40,906 bases of DNA from Desulfobacterales bacterium HSG2 (lineage in GTDB: Bacteria; Desulfobacterota; Desulfobacteria; Desulfobacterales; 4be13): assembly GCA_030378035.1 (NCBI GenBank), contig JAUCGI010000029.1:1-40906 (forward strand), given 5' to 3'. The translations under genes and the position numbers were made by a program. This document shows positions 1-8,243 of this stretch, one piece after another (within the stretch, counting starts at the first letter, position 1; each line of letters begins with the position of its first letter). A model generated the notes under the pieces. The model saw only the letters and a list, made by a program, of their open reading frames with translations. It ran no database searches and had not been told where the DNA came from.

Positions 1-14
1 GCCAGTCCCTGTAG

Positions 15-41
15 GGTGGGTGAAGCGAAGCGAAACCCACC
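15..41. repeat. Small interspersed hairpin
   Basis: GGTGGGT (15-21) and ACCCACC (35-41) form a perfect 7-bp stem around a loop containing two GAAGC words. Similar hairpins of this composition are scattered between genes in many proteobacterial genomes. No gene-linked role is visible. Confidence 0.6.
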
Positions 42-129
42 ACACCGCCGATGCGAACAAATCCCGCCGATCATCCCGATTTGATTTGGCGGGCATGACG
101 CAATCAAACGATGAAAGGAGAAACAGAGA

Positions 130-328
130 ATGGATAAGACCTTTGCAACCGAACACGGGAATATCAGAATCGTGTGTCAGTGGGACCGGCAGCGAACCGG
201 CTTATCTCCTGCTGAAATGGGAAGCGGATATGGAAACAGATCACTCGGTCTGTGTCCGCCTGACAAATCCTGACACACTGGAAACCCTTTATGACATTAC
301 TTTGGGGGCCATTCGCTGCGGGGAGTAA
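130..328 (+). pseudogene. Small unrecognised gene, probably frameshifted
   Basis: A good ribosome binding site (AAAGGAG at 114-120) precedes an ATG at 130 whose frame begins MDKTFATEHGNIRIVCQWDR but stops after 47 codons. The second half of a plausible protein, with KWEADMETDHSVCVRLTNPD and a C-terminal TLGAIRCGE, lies in another frame that stops at 328. That frame is open from position 20, but its upstream part has no start signal and reads through the hairpin at 15-41. The simplest reading is one 65-residue gene with a frameshift near 180-200. It lies just upstream of the TumE-like toxin gene and may belong to the same transcript. I do not recognise the family; the alternative is a single 102-codon ORF from 20. 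Confidence 0.35.
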
Positions 329-349
329 TGAAAACAACGGAAAGTAAAG

Positions 350-658
350 GTGTTAAAAATAAAAATGAAGGCAAAGCTCATCTATCAGGAAAAATATATC
401 TATGCTGACGGTGCCGTTCGGGAGATGGTTATCTGGAAACTTCCGCAAAAGACTCCTGACAGACCGCACGGATTAAAATATCGTCTGTACTACGGACTTT
501 CTGACGGAACCTGTGCGGTTCGCTATGACAACGAAAGCGGCAAAGGAGATCACAGGCATCTCAGGGAAAAGGAGGAACCTTATTCGTTCAGAAATGCTGA
601 ATCTCTGATTGCAGATTTTATGGGAGATATTGAAAAAGAAAGGAGGGAGGAATCATGA
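350..658 (+). CDS. tumE: TumE-type toxin (DUF6516 family)
   Basis: A protein of about 100 residues with a lysine/tyrosine-rich beta-strand pattern (AKLIYQEKYIYADGAVREMV, then LKYRLYYGLSDG) and the late motif GDHRHLREKEEPYSF typical of TumE/DUF6516 toxins. The family is the small toxic partner of an HVO_A0114-type HTH antitoxin. The ORF opens with GTG at 350; an in-frame ATG at 365 with AAAGG at 346-350 is an equally good start and gives 97 residues. Its stop overlaps the next start by four bases (ATGA at 655-658), the translational coupling expected of a toxin-antitoxin pair. Family assignment is from recognition of sequence pattern and neighbour, not from a search. Confidence 0.75.
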   Translation: MLKIKMKAKLIYQEKYIYADGAVREMVIWKLPQKTPDRPHGLKYRLYYGLSDGTCAVRYDNESGKGDHRHLREKEEPYSFRNAESLIADFMGDIEKERREES

Positions 659-1014
659 CCAGGGAAATTCATATCAGCGTGGGCGATCCTGTAAGCACGG
701 CAAAAAATTTTATCGAGGTATGGAATCGTCTGGAGTCCGGTGAGGAAGTCCCGACCGAACAGCATATTGTTTTCGAGAATCCCGAGACACTGTTTGAAAC
801 GCTTACTCCGGAACGGTGGATATTATTGAAAGCATTGCGTACAGACGGCCCCATGAGTGTGCGGAATCTCGCGGACACGCTTAAACGTGATGAGAGGGAG
901 GTTCGCAGGGATATCATGCGACTGGAGCAGATCGGGTTGATTCGTTATACAGCCGACGGTCTGGCAGAGGTCGGCTGGGATATTGTGGAAACTCGGCTCA
1001 GATTGGCCGCGTGA
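655..1014 (+). CDS. tumA: TumA-type antitoxin, winged-helix DNA-binding protein (HVO_A0114 type)
   Basis: A 119-residue protein. The C-terminal two thirds is a winged helix: LTPERWILLKALR, then PMSVRNLADTLKRDEREVRR as the recognition helices, then IGLIRYTADGLAEV as the wing. This fits the HVO_A0114-type regulator encoded with TumE. The N-terminal part (HISVGDPVSTAKNFIEVWNR) is probably the toxin-binding segment. It starts inside the tumE stop (ATGA). The family normally neutralises the toxin and represses the operon. No operator was identified upstream of 350. The stop at 1012-1014 overlaps a GTG that could begin a 43-codon ORF. Confidence 0.8.
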   Translation: MTREIHISVGDPVSTAKNFIEVWNRLESGEEVPTEQHIVFENPETLFETLTPERWILLKALRTDGPMSVRNLADTLKRDEREVRRDIMRLEQIGLIRYTADGLAEVGWDIVETRLRLAA

Positions 1015-1142
1015 GCAAAGCCTCGATCGGCAATGAAATTTCCCCGGAACAACTCCGGGAATCCTTGGCGGATGCCATCCAAAAAAAGAAAAGGAGATCA
1101 CAAATTCCATGTCTTCCGGTGAACAAGAAAAATATTACCTGA
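1011..1142 (+). CDS. Possible 43-residue ORF coupled to the antitoxin gene
   Basis: A GTG overlaps the antitoxin stop (GTGA at 1011-1014) and opens a frame beginning MSKASIGNEISPEQLRESLA and ending with a lysine/arginine-rich stretch. It has amphipathic helical character and no recognisable domain. It ends 33 bases into the next gene. It may be the displaced N-terminus of the truncated NACHT gene that follows, since that gene's own ATG has a fair ribosome binding site. Low confidence that it is expressed. Confidence 0.25.
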   Translation: MSKASIGNEISPEQLRESLADAIQKKKRRSQIPCLPVNKKNIT

Positions 1143-1444
1143 ACAAAGTTAGTGAAGTTTACAACCGCCTTTCCATGAAGGGGCTGCCGGAGAGCGATGT
1201 CGGTTTGCATGAGGTTTCACTTGAAAAGATATTCATCAAGCTGAGTGTGCGGATACGGCGGGAATCTTCTTTCAGCCGTCATACCTTTTTGGAAGAGATT
1301 GGAGCCGGAACCGATGAAAAATACTCCGAGCAGCTTCGGGCATTGCGTGAGTTGAGCCGAGCGGAGAGAGAGAAGCCAAAAAGCGAATCCCTGACCATAG
1401 CGGACACGCTGCACAGGTATCGCCGTAAGCACGGTCCTTTATAA
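1109..1444 (+). pseudogene. N-terminal stump of a NACHT-domain (NLR-like) NTPase
   Basis: The 111 residues match the linker that precedes the NACHT domain in many bacterial NLR-like proteins: YLNKVSEVYNRLSMKGLP, then HEVSLEKIFIKLSVRIRRES (the usual form is V-P-L-E-x-V-F-V-x-L), and finally SLTIADTLHRYRRKHG, which in intact proteins is followed directly by the Walker A strand and loop. Here the frame stops two codons later, so the ATPase and sensor domains are missing. AAGGAG at 1091-1096 precedes the ATG. Intact members are anti-phage or signalling ATPases. The neighbouring toxin-antitoxin pair and restriction genes make a decayed defence locus likely. Confidence 0.6.
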
Positions 1445-1592
1445 AAAAGATTCCGACGATCCGCTGATTCGAGTATTGAACCTTCTGGCCGCCATCACCA
1501 CAATTCTCGTGGGAGGCATCCAACTGTTTCTCTGGTTTAAAGGTTATGATTTTGATCAGTTGATACTTTGGTTTAAAAATTGGAAACCATGA
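1434..1592 (+). pseudogene. Fragment encoding one membrane segment
   Basis: In the frame one base off from the NACHT stump, an open stretch encodes YKKDSDDPLIRVLNLLAAIT, followed by a hydrophobic segment (TILVGGIQLFLWF) and a polar tail ending NWKP. There is no upstream start codon in this frame: a TAG lies at 1398-1400. It therefore looks like the tail of another gene joined to the stump, or the stump's continuation after a one-base shift near the CCTTTATAAAAAAG run at 1436-1449. Function unknown. Confidence 0.35.
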
Positions 1593-1656
1593 ATGTCCGC
1601 CCCCTGTATTCCGGGGAACCTTATATGATGCACAGTGCGCTTTAGCGTACTTGAGC

Positions 1657-1719
1657 TATTAGCCGGGGGATTTATCCCTCGGCGATTTCTGTTGCTAATA
1701 CCCTGATGCCTTCGGCATC
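1657..1719. other. Two-part structured intergenic segment upstream of hsdM
   Basis: TATTAGC (1657-1663) is complementary to GCTAATA (1694-1700). Inside lies a 9-bp stem, 1662-1670 with 1675-1683, around the loop TTTA; the two stems share bases 1662-1663, so they are nested or alternative folds. A second hairpin follows at once: GATGCC (1705-1710), loop TTC, GGCATC (1714-1719). No T-tract follows either stem on the plus strand, so these are not classical terminators. The segment ends 27 bases before hsdM and could be a leader structure or a remnant of a mobile RNA. Confidence 0.45.
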
Positions 1720-1746
1720 TGAACAACCTCAAAATCGAGAAAACAG

Positions 1747-4626
1747 ATGAAAGAAACCAAAATCACCCTAACCCGCCTGGAGCAGTTTCTGATGCAGGCG
1801 GCCGATATCCTCAGGGGCAAGATGGACGCGTCCGAGTTCAAAGAGTTTATCTTCGGCATGCTCTTTTTGAAACGGCTGTCGGATGAATTTGACCTGAGAA
1901 GAGAGGTTTTGAAAAGAGAGTATGCCCATCTGGAGCCTGAAGATATGGAAGAGGTGCTGAAAGAAAAAAACTCTTACTCTGAAACCTTTTTTGTGCCGAA
2001 AAGGGCAAGATGGAATGAAGGCTACATCGACGAAAAGGGGAATGAGAGGCCGGCACTCAAGGACCTGAAACAGAATATCGGTGAGAACCTGAACAAAGCC
2101 CTCTCGGCCATAGAAGATAAGAACGATGTGCTTGCGGGTGTGCTCAAGGGGAATATCGACTTCAACGCGGTCAGGGGAAGGACCAGAATACCGGATCAGA
2201 AGTGGAAAGACCTGCTGGATCACTTCAACAGGCCGGGGTTTGTGCTGGTCAACAGCAATTTCGAGTTTCCCGACCTTCTGGGAGCGGCCTATGAATACCT
2301 GATCAAATTCTTTGCGGACACTGCCGGGAAAAAGGGCGGGGAATTTTATACCCCTTCCGAGGTGGTGCGGCTGATGGTGCAACTGCTAAAGCCCCAAGAG
2401 GGAATGCACATTTACGACCCCACCGTGGGTTCCGGCGGTATGCTCATTCAGTCGGCCCAGTATGTGGAGGAGCAGGGGCAGGATCCGAAAGATGTTGTCC
2501 TGTGCGGTCAGGAGGCCAATGGCACGGTATGGTCCATCTGCATGATGAACATGATCCTGCACAACATCCCTGAGGCGCATATTGAAAATGATGACACCCT
2601 TGAGAACCCGCTCCATAAGGGAGAGGACGGAAGGATCAGGCTGTTTGACAGAGTGATCGCCAACCCCCCGTTTTCCCAGAATTACAGCCGCAAGGATATG
2701 AGACATACGCAAAGATTCAGATACGGCTTTGCACCTGAAAGCGGCAAAAAGGCGGATCTCATGTTTGTTCAGCATATGGTCGCCAGCCTGGATGATAAGG
2801 GAATGATGGCCACGGTCATGCCCCATGGCGTGCTTTTCCGGGGCGGGGCCGAAAAGGTGATCCGGGAAGGGATGATTAAGGATAATATCATTGAAGCAAT
2901 TATCAGCTTGCCTCCCGCGCTGTTTTATGGTACAGGGATTCCCGCATGTGTTCTGGTGATTAATCAAAACAAAACCGATGCACTGAGAGATAAGATTTTT
3001 TTCATCAATGCGGATGCGGAATATGCCGAGGGGAAGAATCAGAACAGGCTGAGACCGAAGGATATCGAGAAGATTGATTATGTGTTTGCGCATAAGATGG
3101 AAATCCCCAAATATTCCAGACTGGTTGATGAGGCAGAGATTGAGGTGAACGATTATAATCTGAACATCCGACGGTATGTTGACAACACGCCTGATCCGGA
3201 GCCGGAAGATGTGAGGGCGCATCTGGTCGGGGGGATTCCCGGGGCAGAGGTGGAGGACCGGGCGTCCCTGTTCAAAAAATTCAGTCTGAGTCCGGATATC
3301 ATATTCCAGGAGAGAGACGACGACTATCTTGACATAAGACCTGAGATATCAGGGAAGGAACAGATAAAGACCACCATCGAGGCGGATCAGAATGTGCAGG
3401 CGACGTACCAGAATATGCAGGAGTGTTTGCAGGAGTGGTGGGATGAGGCAAGGGATGATTTTGCAGAACTGGCACCTTCCCGGGAGGAGACAGAGGCGAA
3501 CAGGAACGGCATTCAGGAGGGGATTCTCTCTTTTTTGCCAGCGAACAATGCCAATCTGCCCCGGGTGAGGGCCGAGTTGCTGACATCCCTGAAAGAGAAG
3601 ATGCTGCCCATCGGGGTTTTGGATGAGTTTCAGATTGCGGGGGTGTTTGTGAACTGGTGGCAGAATATCAAATATGATTTGAAAACGATTACTTCTGTGG
3701 GCTGGAGTCCGAGTCTGATACCGGATGCGTATCTGATAGATGCATTTTTTCAGGGAGAAACCACAGCCTTTGAGGAGTTGGAGATTCAGTTGGATCAGTA
3801 TGAGATTTTGCTTAACGAGAGCCTTGAGGCGGTGAATTATGAATCTGAAGAGGATGAAAGGGTGACAGCCAAACGGATCAAAGCGTACCTGACAGGCCAG
3901 ATAACGGATCTGAAAGGTCTGAGAACTGCCGGCGCGGTAAAAGAGAAAAAGGTCTGTGAAAAGCAACTGAAGGCCATTGAGGAATGCGAGGGGAGACTTA
4001 AAACGCTCAACAGGGAGATCAAACTCAAAAAGAGCGAATTGGATTACAAGGTGATGCTGAAACGCCATGGAGTGGAGGATGAGAAACAATCCATCGCGGT
4101 GCTGCTTGCCGAGGCCGAGAAAAGTCTCTCCGAACTGAACGTGTCGCTTGATCCTTTGTTCGGGCCGGTGAGGGAGTCGGGGGATGAGGATGCGTCTCTT
4201 TTGCTGAAGAAATTTGATAATACCATGGCCCGGTTGAAAAAGTCAAAGGGGAAGAGTGAGAAGAAGAAGCTGGCTCTTTTAAAGGCGAATGATAAGGCTT
4301 TAAAGCCGCTTAAAAAGAGGTATAATGGGGTGTTGAAGGATAAGAGGACGTTGACGAAAAAATTGAAGGGACTGGATAAGCTGCTGAAAGATATTGGCGG
4401 CATGATCACGGATGAGGAGGCCAAAAGGCTTATCCTCCGAAAGCATTATGATCTGGTGAACTCGGAGCTGACGAGATACCTGAATACGGAAAAGCGGAAT
4501 CTCATCGCCATTTTTGAAAATCTTTGGGATAAGTATGCGGTTTCGGCTCGGGATTTGGAGGGGGAGAGAGACGGGACCATGGGGGAGTTGAATCGGTTTT
4601 TAACGGAATTGAATTATTTGAGGTAA
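1747..4626 (+). CDS. hsdM: Type I restriction-modification N6-adenine methyltransferase subunit (HsdM)
   Basis: The modification subunit transfers methyl groups from S-adenosylmethionine to adenine at the site chosen by HsdS. The 959-residue protein has the HsdM N-terminal helical domain (residues about 5-160, [20 protein letters not shown]), the methyltransferase domain with motif I DPTVGSGG from residue 224, and the catalytic NPPF at about 306-309. The C-terminal half (about 560-959) is a long charged coiled-coil region rich in KK and EE. At 959 residues it is much longer than the classical 500-550 but close to the extended HsdM class. The start lacks a strong Shine-Dalgarno. hsdS begins two bases after the stop, so the two are one operon. 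No hsdR lies in the window. Confidence 0.93.
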   Translation: MKETKITLTRLEQFLMQAADILRGKMDASEFKEFIFGMLFLKRLSDEFDLRREVLKREYAHLEPEDMEEVLKEKNSYSETFFVPKRARWNEGYIDEKGNERPALKDLKQNIGENLNKALSAIEDKNDVLAGVLKGNIDFNAVRGRTRIPDQKWKDLLDHFNRPGFVLVNSNFEFPDLLGAAYEYLIKFFADTAGKKGGEFYTPSEVVRLMVQLLKPQEGMHIYDPTVGSGGMLIQSAQYVEEQGQDPKDVVLCGQEANGTVWSICMMNMILHNIPEAHIENDDTLENPLHKGEDGRIRLFDRVIANPPFSQNYSRKDMRHTQRFRYGFAPESGKKADLMFVQHMVASLDDKGMMATVMPHGVLFRGGAEKVIREGMIKDNIIEAIISLPPALFYGTGIPACVLVINQNKTDALRDKIFFINADAEYAEGKNQNRLRPKDIEKIDYVFAHKMEIPKYSRLVDEAEIEVNDYNLNIRRYVDNTPDPEPEDVRAHLVGGIPGAEVEDRASLFKKFSLSPDIIFQERDDDYLDIRPEISGKEQIKTTIEADQNVQATYQNMQECLQEWWDEARDDFAELAPSREETEANRNGIQEGILSFLPANNANLPRVRAELLTSLKEKMLPIGVLDEFQIAGVFVNWWQNIKYDLKTITSVGWSPSLIPDAYLIDAFFQGETTAFEELEIQLDQYEILLNESLEAVNYESEEDERVTAKRIKAYLTGQITDLKGLRTAGAVKEKKVCEKQLKAIEECEGRLKTLNREIKLKKSELDYKVMLKRHGVEDEKQSIAVLLAEAEKSLSELNVSLDPLFGPVRESGDEDASLLLKKFDNTMARLKKSKGKSEKKKLALLKANDKALKPLKKRYNGVLKDKRTLTKKLKGLDKLLKDIGGMITDEEAKRLILRKHYDLVNSELTRYLNTEKRNLIAIFENLWDKYAVSARDLEGERDGTMGELNRFLTELNYLR

Positions 4627-4628
4627 TT

Positions 4629-6131
4629 ATGGAGGACTGGAAAAGGGTAAAACTTACTGAACTTGCTGATTTCATTAATGGATATGCCTTCAAACCTTCT
4701 GATTGGCATAAAGACGGCCTGCCTATAATCAGGATTGAACAACTTAAAAATCCTCAAGCCAAATGTGACTTTTATTCTGGAGAAATTCCTGAATATAATA
4801 TCATAGATGACGGTGACTTGATATTTTCTTGGAGTGCCTCATTATTCCTGAAAATGTGGGATAGGGGTAAGGCAGCGCTAAATCAACATTTATTTAAAGT
4901 TGTAAATTTTGGCTCTGTAAATAAGCTTTTTTTAAAATATCTCATAGAATATAATTTAGCAGAGCTGACAAAAACCGCACATGGTTCTACGATGCAACAT
5001 ATCACGAGAAAGGACCTAAACAAATTCTATGTCAATTTACCTGATGACATGGTAAAACAAACCCAAATAGCAACCATCCTTTCCAAGACAGACCAGGCTA
5101 TTGAACAGACTGAAAAACTCATCGCCAAATACCAGCGCATCAAGACAGGGCTGATGCAGGATATTCTCACCAAAGGCATTGATGAGAATGGTGATATTCG
5201 GTCAGAAGAGACGCATGAGTTTAAGGATTCGCTGGTTGGGAGGATACCTATTGGCTGGAGGATATCAAAGTTTGAGCATATAACTCCACCTGATGCTCCT
5301 ATCTGCTATGGAATCATTCAGCCTGGAAAACATGACCATAATGGGATTCCAGTTGTGGCGATCTGGAATCTTCAGGGTGATTTTACTAACATACATCGAA
5401 GTTCCAGAGAGATTGAATCCAAATATAAAAGGAGCAGAATCCGGCCTGGTGATGTTTTACTTTCAGTAAAAGGTACAACAGGCAAAGTAAAAGTGGTACC
5501 AAGTTGGTTTAATGGCAATATTAGCCGGGATATTGCTCGGATAAGACCTGGAGAAGGAGCTTTGTCGCAGTATTTACGGTACATGTTGGAGTCATCTCTT
5601 TTCCAACGGCATTTGGGAAATGCAGTTGTTGGTACAACACGAGCAGAGATTTCCATTGGAATTTTGCGACAACTGCACTTAGCTTTACCTCCAATAGATG
5701 AACAGCAACGCATTGCATCTATTCTGCAAGAAACAGATAACAGAATATGTGCAGAAAGATTGGATCGCTATAAACTGATAAAAATCAAAACCGGCTTAAT
5801 GCAGGACTTGCTGACCGGAAAGGTGAGAGTGACTGTTAGAAATACAGGCCAAAGCATGAACCGAAAGAATTCGTGTCCGGCGAGTCTCTGCTGTATTTGG
5901 GCAGAAATTACAGACTGGATGTGGTCTCATCGGATCACCAGGGCATCCGTTTCAAAGTCCTGCCAGCCGATTGCGTCCAGACTTTTCAGGAGCTGGTATT
6001 TCAACAAGGCCAAGGAAAAAATCATTCCGAAAGTCCGCTTCTATGCGAAAAAGCTGGGCGTCACATACAATAAGGTGATGGTTTCCGATTTGAAGTACAG
6101 GTGGGGATCCTGCACCCCAGGGACAACCTGA
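4629..6131 (+). CDS. hsdS: Type I restriction-modification specificity subunit (HsdS), with a foreign C-terminal tail
   Basis: HsdS holds two target-recognition domains that read the two halves of a split DNA site. Target domain 1 is about residues 3-140 (WKRVKLTELADFINGYAFKP). A helical spacer follows with TILSKTDQAIEQTEKLIAKY and GLMQDILTKG. Target domain 2 is about 200-360 (GWRISKFEHI). The closing helical repeat ends at MQDLLTGKVRVTV, residue about 403, where HsdS proteins normally end. The remaining roughly 100 residues are out-of-place sequence: the end of that tail (KAKEKIIPKVRFYAKKLGV, then YRWGSC) belongs to a DUF45 metallopeptidase that has fused in frame. The first 400 residues look intact. 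Confidence 0.85.
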   Translation: MEDWKRVKLTELADFINGYAFKPSDWHKDGLPIIRIEQLKNPQAKCDFYSGEIPEYNIIDDGDLIFSWSASLFLKMWDRGKAALNQHLFKVVNFGSVNKLFLKYLIEYNLAELTKTAHGSTMQHITRKDLNKFYVNLPDDMVKQTQIATILSKTDQAIEQTEKLIAKYQRIKTGLMQDILTKGIDENGDIRSEETHEFKDSLVGRIPIGWRISKFEHITPPDAPICYGIIQPGKHDHNGIPVVAIWNLQGDFTNIHRSSREIESKYKRSRIRPGDVLLSVKGTTGKVKVVPSWFNGNISRDIARIRPGEGALSQYLRYMLESSLFQRHLGNAVVGTTRAEISIGILRQLHLALPPIDEQQRIASILQETDNRICAERLDRYKLIKIKTGLMQDLLTGKVRVTVRNTGQSMNRKNSCPASLCCIWAEITDWMWSHRITRASVSKSCQPIASRLFRSWYFNKAKEKIIPKVRFYAKKLGVTYNKVMVSDLKYRWGSCTPGTT

Positions 6132-6142
6132 ATTTCAACTGG
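5840..6142 (+). pseudogene. Frameshifted, truncated DUF45 (YgjP-like) metallopeptidase remnant
   Basis: DUF45 proteins are SprT/M48-like zinc metallopeptidases often encoded with type I restriction genes. Three pieces are visible in order. Frame of 5840: PKEFVSGESLLYLGRNYRLD. Frame shared with hsdS, from about 5985: FNKAKEKIIPKVRFYAKKLG and LKYRWGSC. Frame of 6119: RDNLNFNW. This needs one shift near 5985 and a missing base near 6117. Sequence after NW is unrelated, so the segment that should carry the catalytic HExxH is gone. It cannot be an active enzyme. Confidence 0.7.
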
Positions 6143-6342
6143 CAGAATGGACGAATCTTTACCCGTCCTGCACTCATTGCAATCAGCGTCGAAAAGACAG
6201 GCCCCGATGGGGTGATTTGATCATAACCGGTGCGGGGGGAAAGGGAGATCAGTTTCCGCTTGAGAAGGAAGACGCAAGAGCCATGTCACATCTTGATGAT
6301 ATAATCAGTTTTTTTATAAACAACCGACCGGAGGTCGAGTGA
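6142..6342 (+). pseudogene. C-terminal remnant of an HNH endonuclease
   Basis: In the frame ending at 6342 the translation reads WTNLYPSCTHCNQRRKDRP, then AGGKGDQFPLEKEDARAM. This is the HNH C-terminal signature: a W-x-N-L core, the C-x-x-C-N zinc/finger motif, then F-P-L and an acidic R-A segment, as in PtuB/TIGR02646-type HNH nucleases. The N-terminal part with the first catalytic histidine is missing; the open frame joins straight onto the DUF45 remnant at about 6140. The stop overlaps the GTG start of the next gene. It is either a relic or, less likely, the translated leader of the transporter gene. Confidence 0.55.
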
Positions 6343-7562
6343 AAGAGAATCCAGAAAAAAATTTGCCCCCTGTTCCCCCGGCGCCAAATGAGCCGGACGC
6401 CAGCCAGACCGAGATAAGACAGGCCCGCATCAGGGCAGCAATTTCGGTGGGCCTCAACCTGCTGCTGGCTATTGGAAAAGGCGTTGCAGGCGTATTGGGC
6501 GACTCGTCCGCGCTCCTGGGCGATGCGATCCATTCGGCCACAGACGTGGTGGCTTCGGGTGCCGCGTATATCGGGCTTTGGCTGGCCGGCAAAAAGCATC
6601 CGTCTTTCCCTTACGGACTCTACAAAGCCGAGACCATCGCCGCCCTGATCGCATCCGGAGCCGTGATTATGGCAGGCTACGAAATCGGGCGCAGGGCGAT
6701 TCTGGGGCCGGTAACTCTCCCGGATGTCGCGCTGACATTGCCGGTGGCCCTGATATCCCTTGTCATCGCATTCGCATTCGGCTTTTACCAACTGTGCGCC
6801 GGCAGACGCCTCCATTCCAAGGCACTGGAAGCGGATGCGCGGGACTATCTCGCGGACGGACTTTCAACCGTCGTGGTGGTGATCGGCCTTGTCGCCACTC
6901 ATTTCGGCCTGAACCTCGACCGCTGGGCCGCCGGCGTGGTCGCCGTGTTTATCTGCTGGGCCGGCGGCCAACTGCTCTGGCACTCCCTGCGCGACCTCAT
7001 GGATGAAGCGATTGACCGGGAGACCGAGCGAAAGATCATCGGGCTGGTCGAATCCCATCCCCGCGTCGAAAATGTGGAGCGATGCCTGAGCCGCATGGCC
7101 GGAGGCCGCTTTATCGTTGACATGGATGTGGTCCTCCGATCCAAATCCCATGATCTGGCGCACCGAATCTCCCACTGCCTCGAAAGAGACATCCGCCAGC
7201 ATTTCTCGCGGGTGGTGATGGCCCGCGTCAAGACCCACAGCCCCCAGTCCCCGCAACTGCGGCGCATCACGCCGGCCAAAAACCACGGCGGGCCTTTGGA
7301 TATCCGCCTTGCCAAAGCGCGATGGTTCCTGCTGGAAACCATTGATCGGGAGACCGGGGAAATCCGCACCCGGGAATACCTCCAAAACCCTCACTGGCAG
7401 GAAGAGACCAGAAGAGGTCTTCTTGTGGGGAAATGGCTCCTGGAATTCAAACCGGATCAGGTCATTATCTTTCAGGAAAAAGGAACCGCCTCGGTGCTGC
7501 TTAAAGAAGCAGGCGTGGAACTGATCCTGATCAGGAAATCAGCCGGAAAACCGTCTGTCTGA
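6339..7562 (+). CDS. Cation diffusion facilitator transporter with a C-terminal NifX-like domain
   Basis: CDF proteins export divalent metals (Zn, Fe, Mn, Co) in exchange for protons. The 407-residue protein has six predicted membrane segments between about residues 28 and 215. The metal site reads H65-S-A-T-D69 in TM2 and D169-Y-L-A-D173 in TM5. The cytoplasmic CDF domain follows (about 225-300, ENVERCLSRMAGGRFIVDMD). Residues about 305-400 (LAKARWFLLETIDRETGEI, VGKWLLEFKPDQVIIFQEKG) resemble the dinitrogenase iron-molybdenum cofactor domain of NifX/NifB proteins, an unusual partner that suggests metal sensing or buffering. The start is GTG at 6339 with GGAGG at 6330-6334. An H/D plus D/D site gives no clear metal; iron is a guess from the extra domain. 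Confidence 0.88.
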   Translation: MKENPEKNLPPVPPAPNEPDASQTEIRQARIRAAISVGLNLLLAIGKGVAGVLGDSSALLGDAIHSATDVVASGAAYIGLWLAGKKHPSFPYGLYKAETIAALIASGAVIMAGYEIGRRAILGPVTLPDVALTLPVALISLVIAFAFGFYQLCAGRRLHSKALEADARDYLADGLSTVVVVIGLVATHFGLNLDRWAAGVVAVFICWAGGQLLWHSLRDLMDEAIDRETERKIIGLVESHPRVENVERCLSRMAGGRFIVDMDVVLRSKSHDLAHRISHCLERDIRQHFSRVVMARVKTHSPQSPQLRRITPAKNHGGPLDIRLAKARWFLLETIDRETGEIRTREYLQNPHWQEETRRGLLVGKWLLEFKPDQVIIFQEKGTASVLLKEAGVELILIRKSAGKPSV

Positions 7563-7581
7563 TAGGATTGTCAGGCAGATT

Positions 7582-7646
7582 CAACCTCAACCCTCAACCC
7601 CTTAACCCTTAACCCTTAACCCCTTAACCCCTTAACCCTTAACCCT
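7582..7646. repeat. CCCTTAA heptamer array, 3' side of prfH
   Basis: About nine units of CCCTTAA with occasional extra C, starting from degenerate CCTCAAC copies. It lies between the convergent CDF gene and prfH. On the minus strand it reads TTAAGGG, and prfH ends inside it. Confidence 0.9.
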
Positions 7647-8243
7647 GATCACCCGCACAGGATTTCCCCGCTCAAGCCGGTTATGCTGGCTCCAGCGTTC
7701 CTGCTGTTTTTCGAGCTTCGCTCTGTTTTTTTCCTGCCGGACCAGTTCGGCAAGGCGAGTTAATGCCAATTTTCGGTTGAGGTGCTGTGACCGCTCTTCC
7801 CGGGCAATCGCGCTCAGGCCGGTGGGCAGATGCGTCACCCGGACCGCGCTCTCTGTCTTATTGACGTGCTGACCGCCCGGGCCGGATGCCCTCATGGTCT
7901 CAATCCTGAGATCGTTGTCTGACCAGAGATCCGGCTCGGGCGGTTCCAGGGGATACACGCCGACATACCAGTTCTTTCGCTTGTGACGGGGCCGGAACGG
8001 ACTCCTTCCAATCCATTGAACCGTTCCGGTCCACTCTCTGACAAATTCGGAAATCGCTTCCCCTTCCAAGGCAAGCAATGCGGACCTGTAAGTGGAAGGT
8101 TTTTCGCCCGGAATGGCTTCCACAAGCCGGGCTTTCAGCTTTTTTTCCGCGGCCTCATCAATAATACACGGAACCAGTTGAGCCACCGCCCAGCAACACT
8201 CTGCCGGCCCCCGGCCCGAAGTGATCTGTAACCAGCAAATCAT
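7632..8243 (-). CDS. prfH: Peptide chain release factor homolog PrfH
   Basis: PrfH is a codon-recognition-less release factor relative that acts on stalled or damaged ribosomes and is encoded with an RtcB2 RNA ligase. The catalytic loop [18 protein letters not shown] is present, with GGQ at residues 123-125. The C-terminal basic helix follows ([27 protein letters not shown]). The N-terminus ([20 protein letters not shown]) matches the PrfH-specific domain that replaces RF domains 1, 2 and 4. Length (203) is normal for the family. Its start overlaps the rtcB2 stop by four bases (8240-8243), so it is the second gene of the operon. The last codons (V-K-G, stop) are made by the TTAAGGG array. Confidence 0.93.
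   Translation of the reverse strand: MICWLQITSGRGPAECCWAVAQLVPCIIDEAAEKKLKARLVEAIPGEKPSTYRSALLALEGEAISEFVREWTGTVQWIGRSPFRPRHKRKNWYVGVYPLEPPEPDLWSDNDLRIETMRASGPGGQHVNKTESAVRVTHLPTGLSAIAREERSQHLNRKLALTRLAELVRQEKNRAKLEKQQERWSQHNRLERGNPVRVIRVKG

Noticed and set aside
2386..3222. 278-codon minus-strand ORF opposite hsdM
   Set aside because: Antisense to the conserved methyltransferase domain, where the plus strand carries the NPPF motif.
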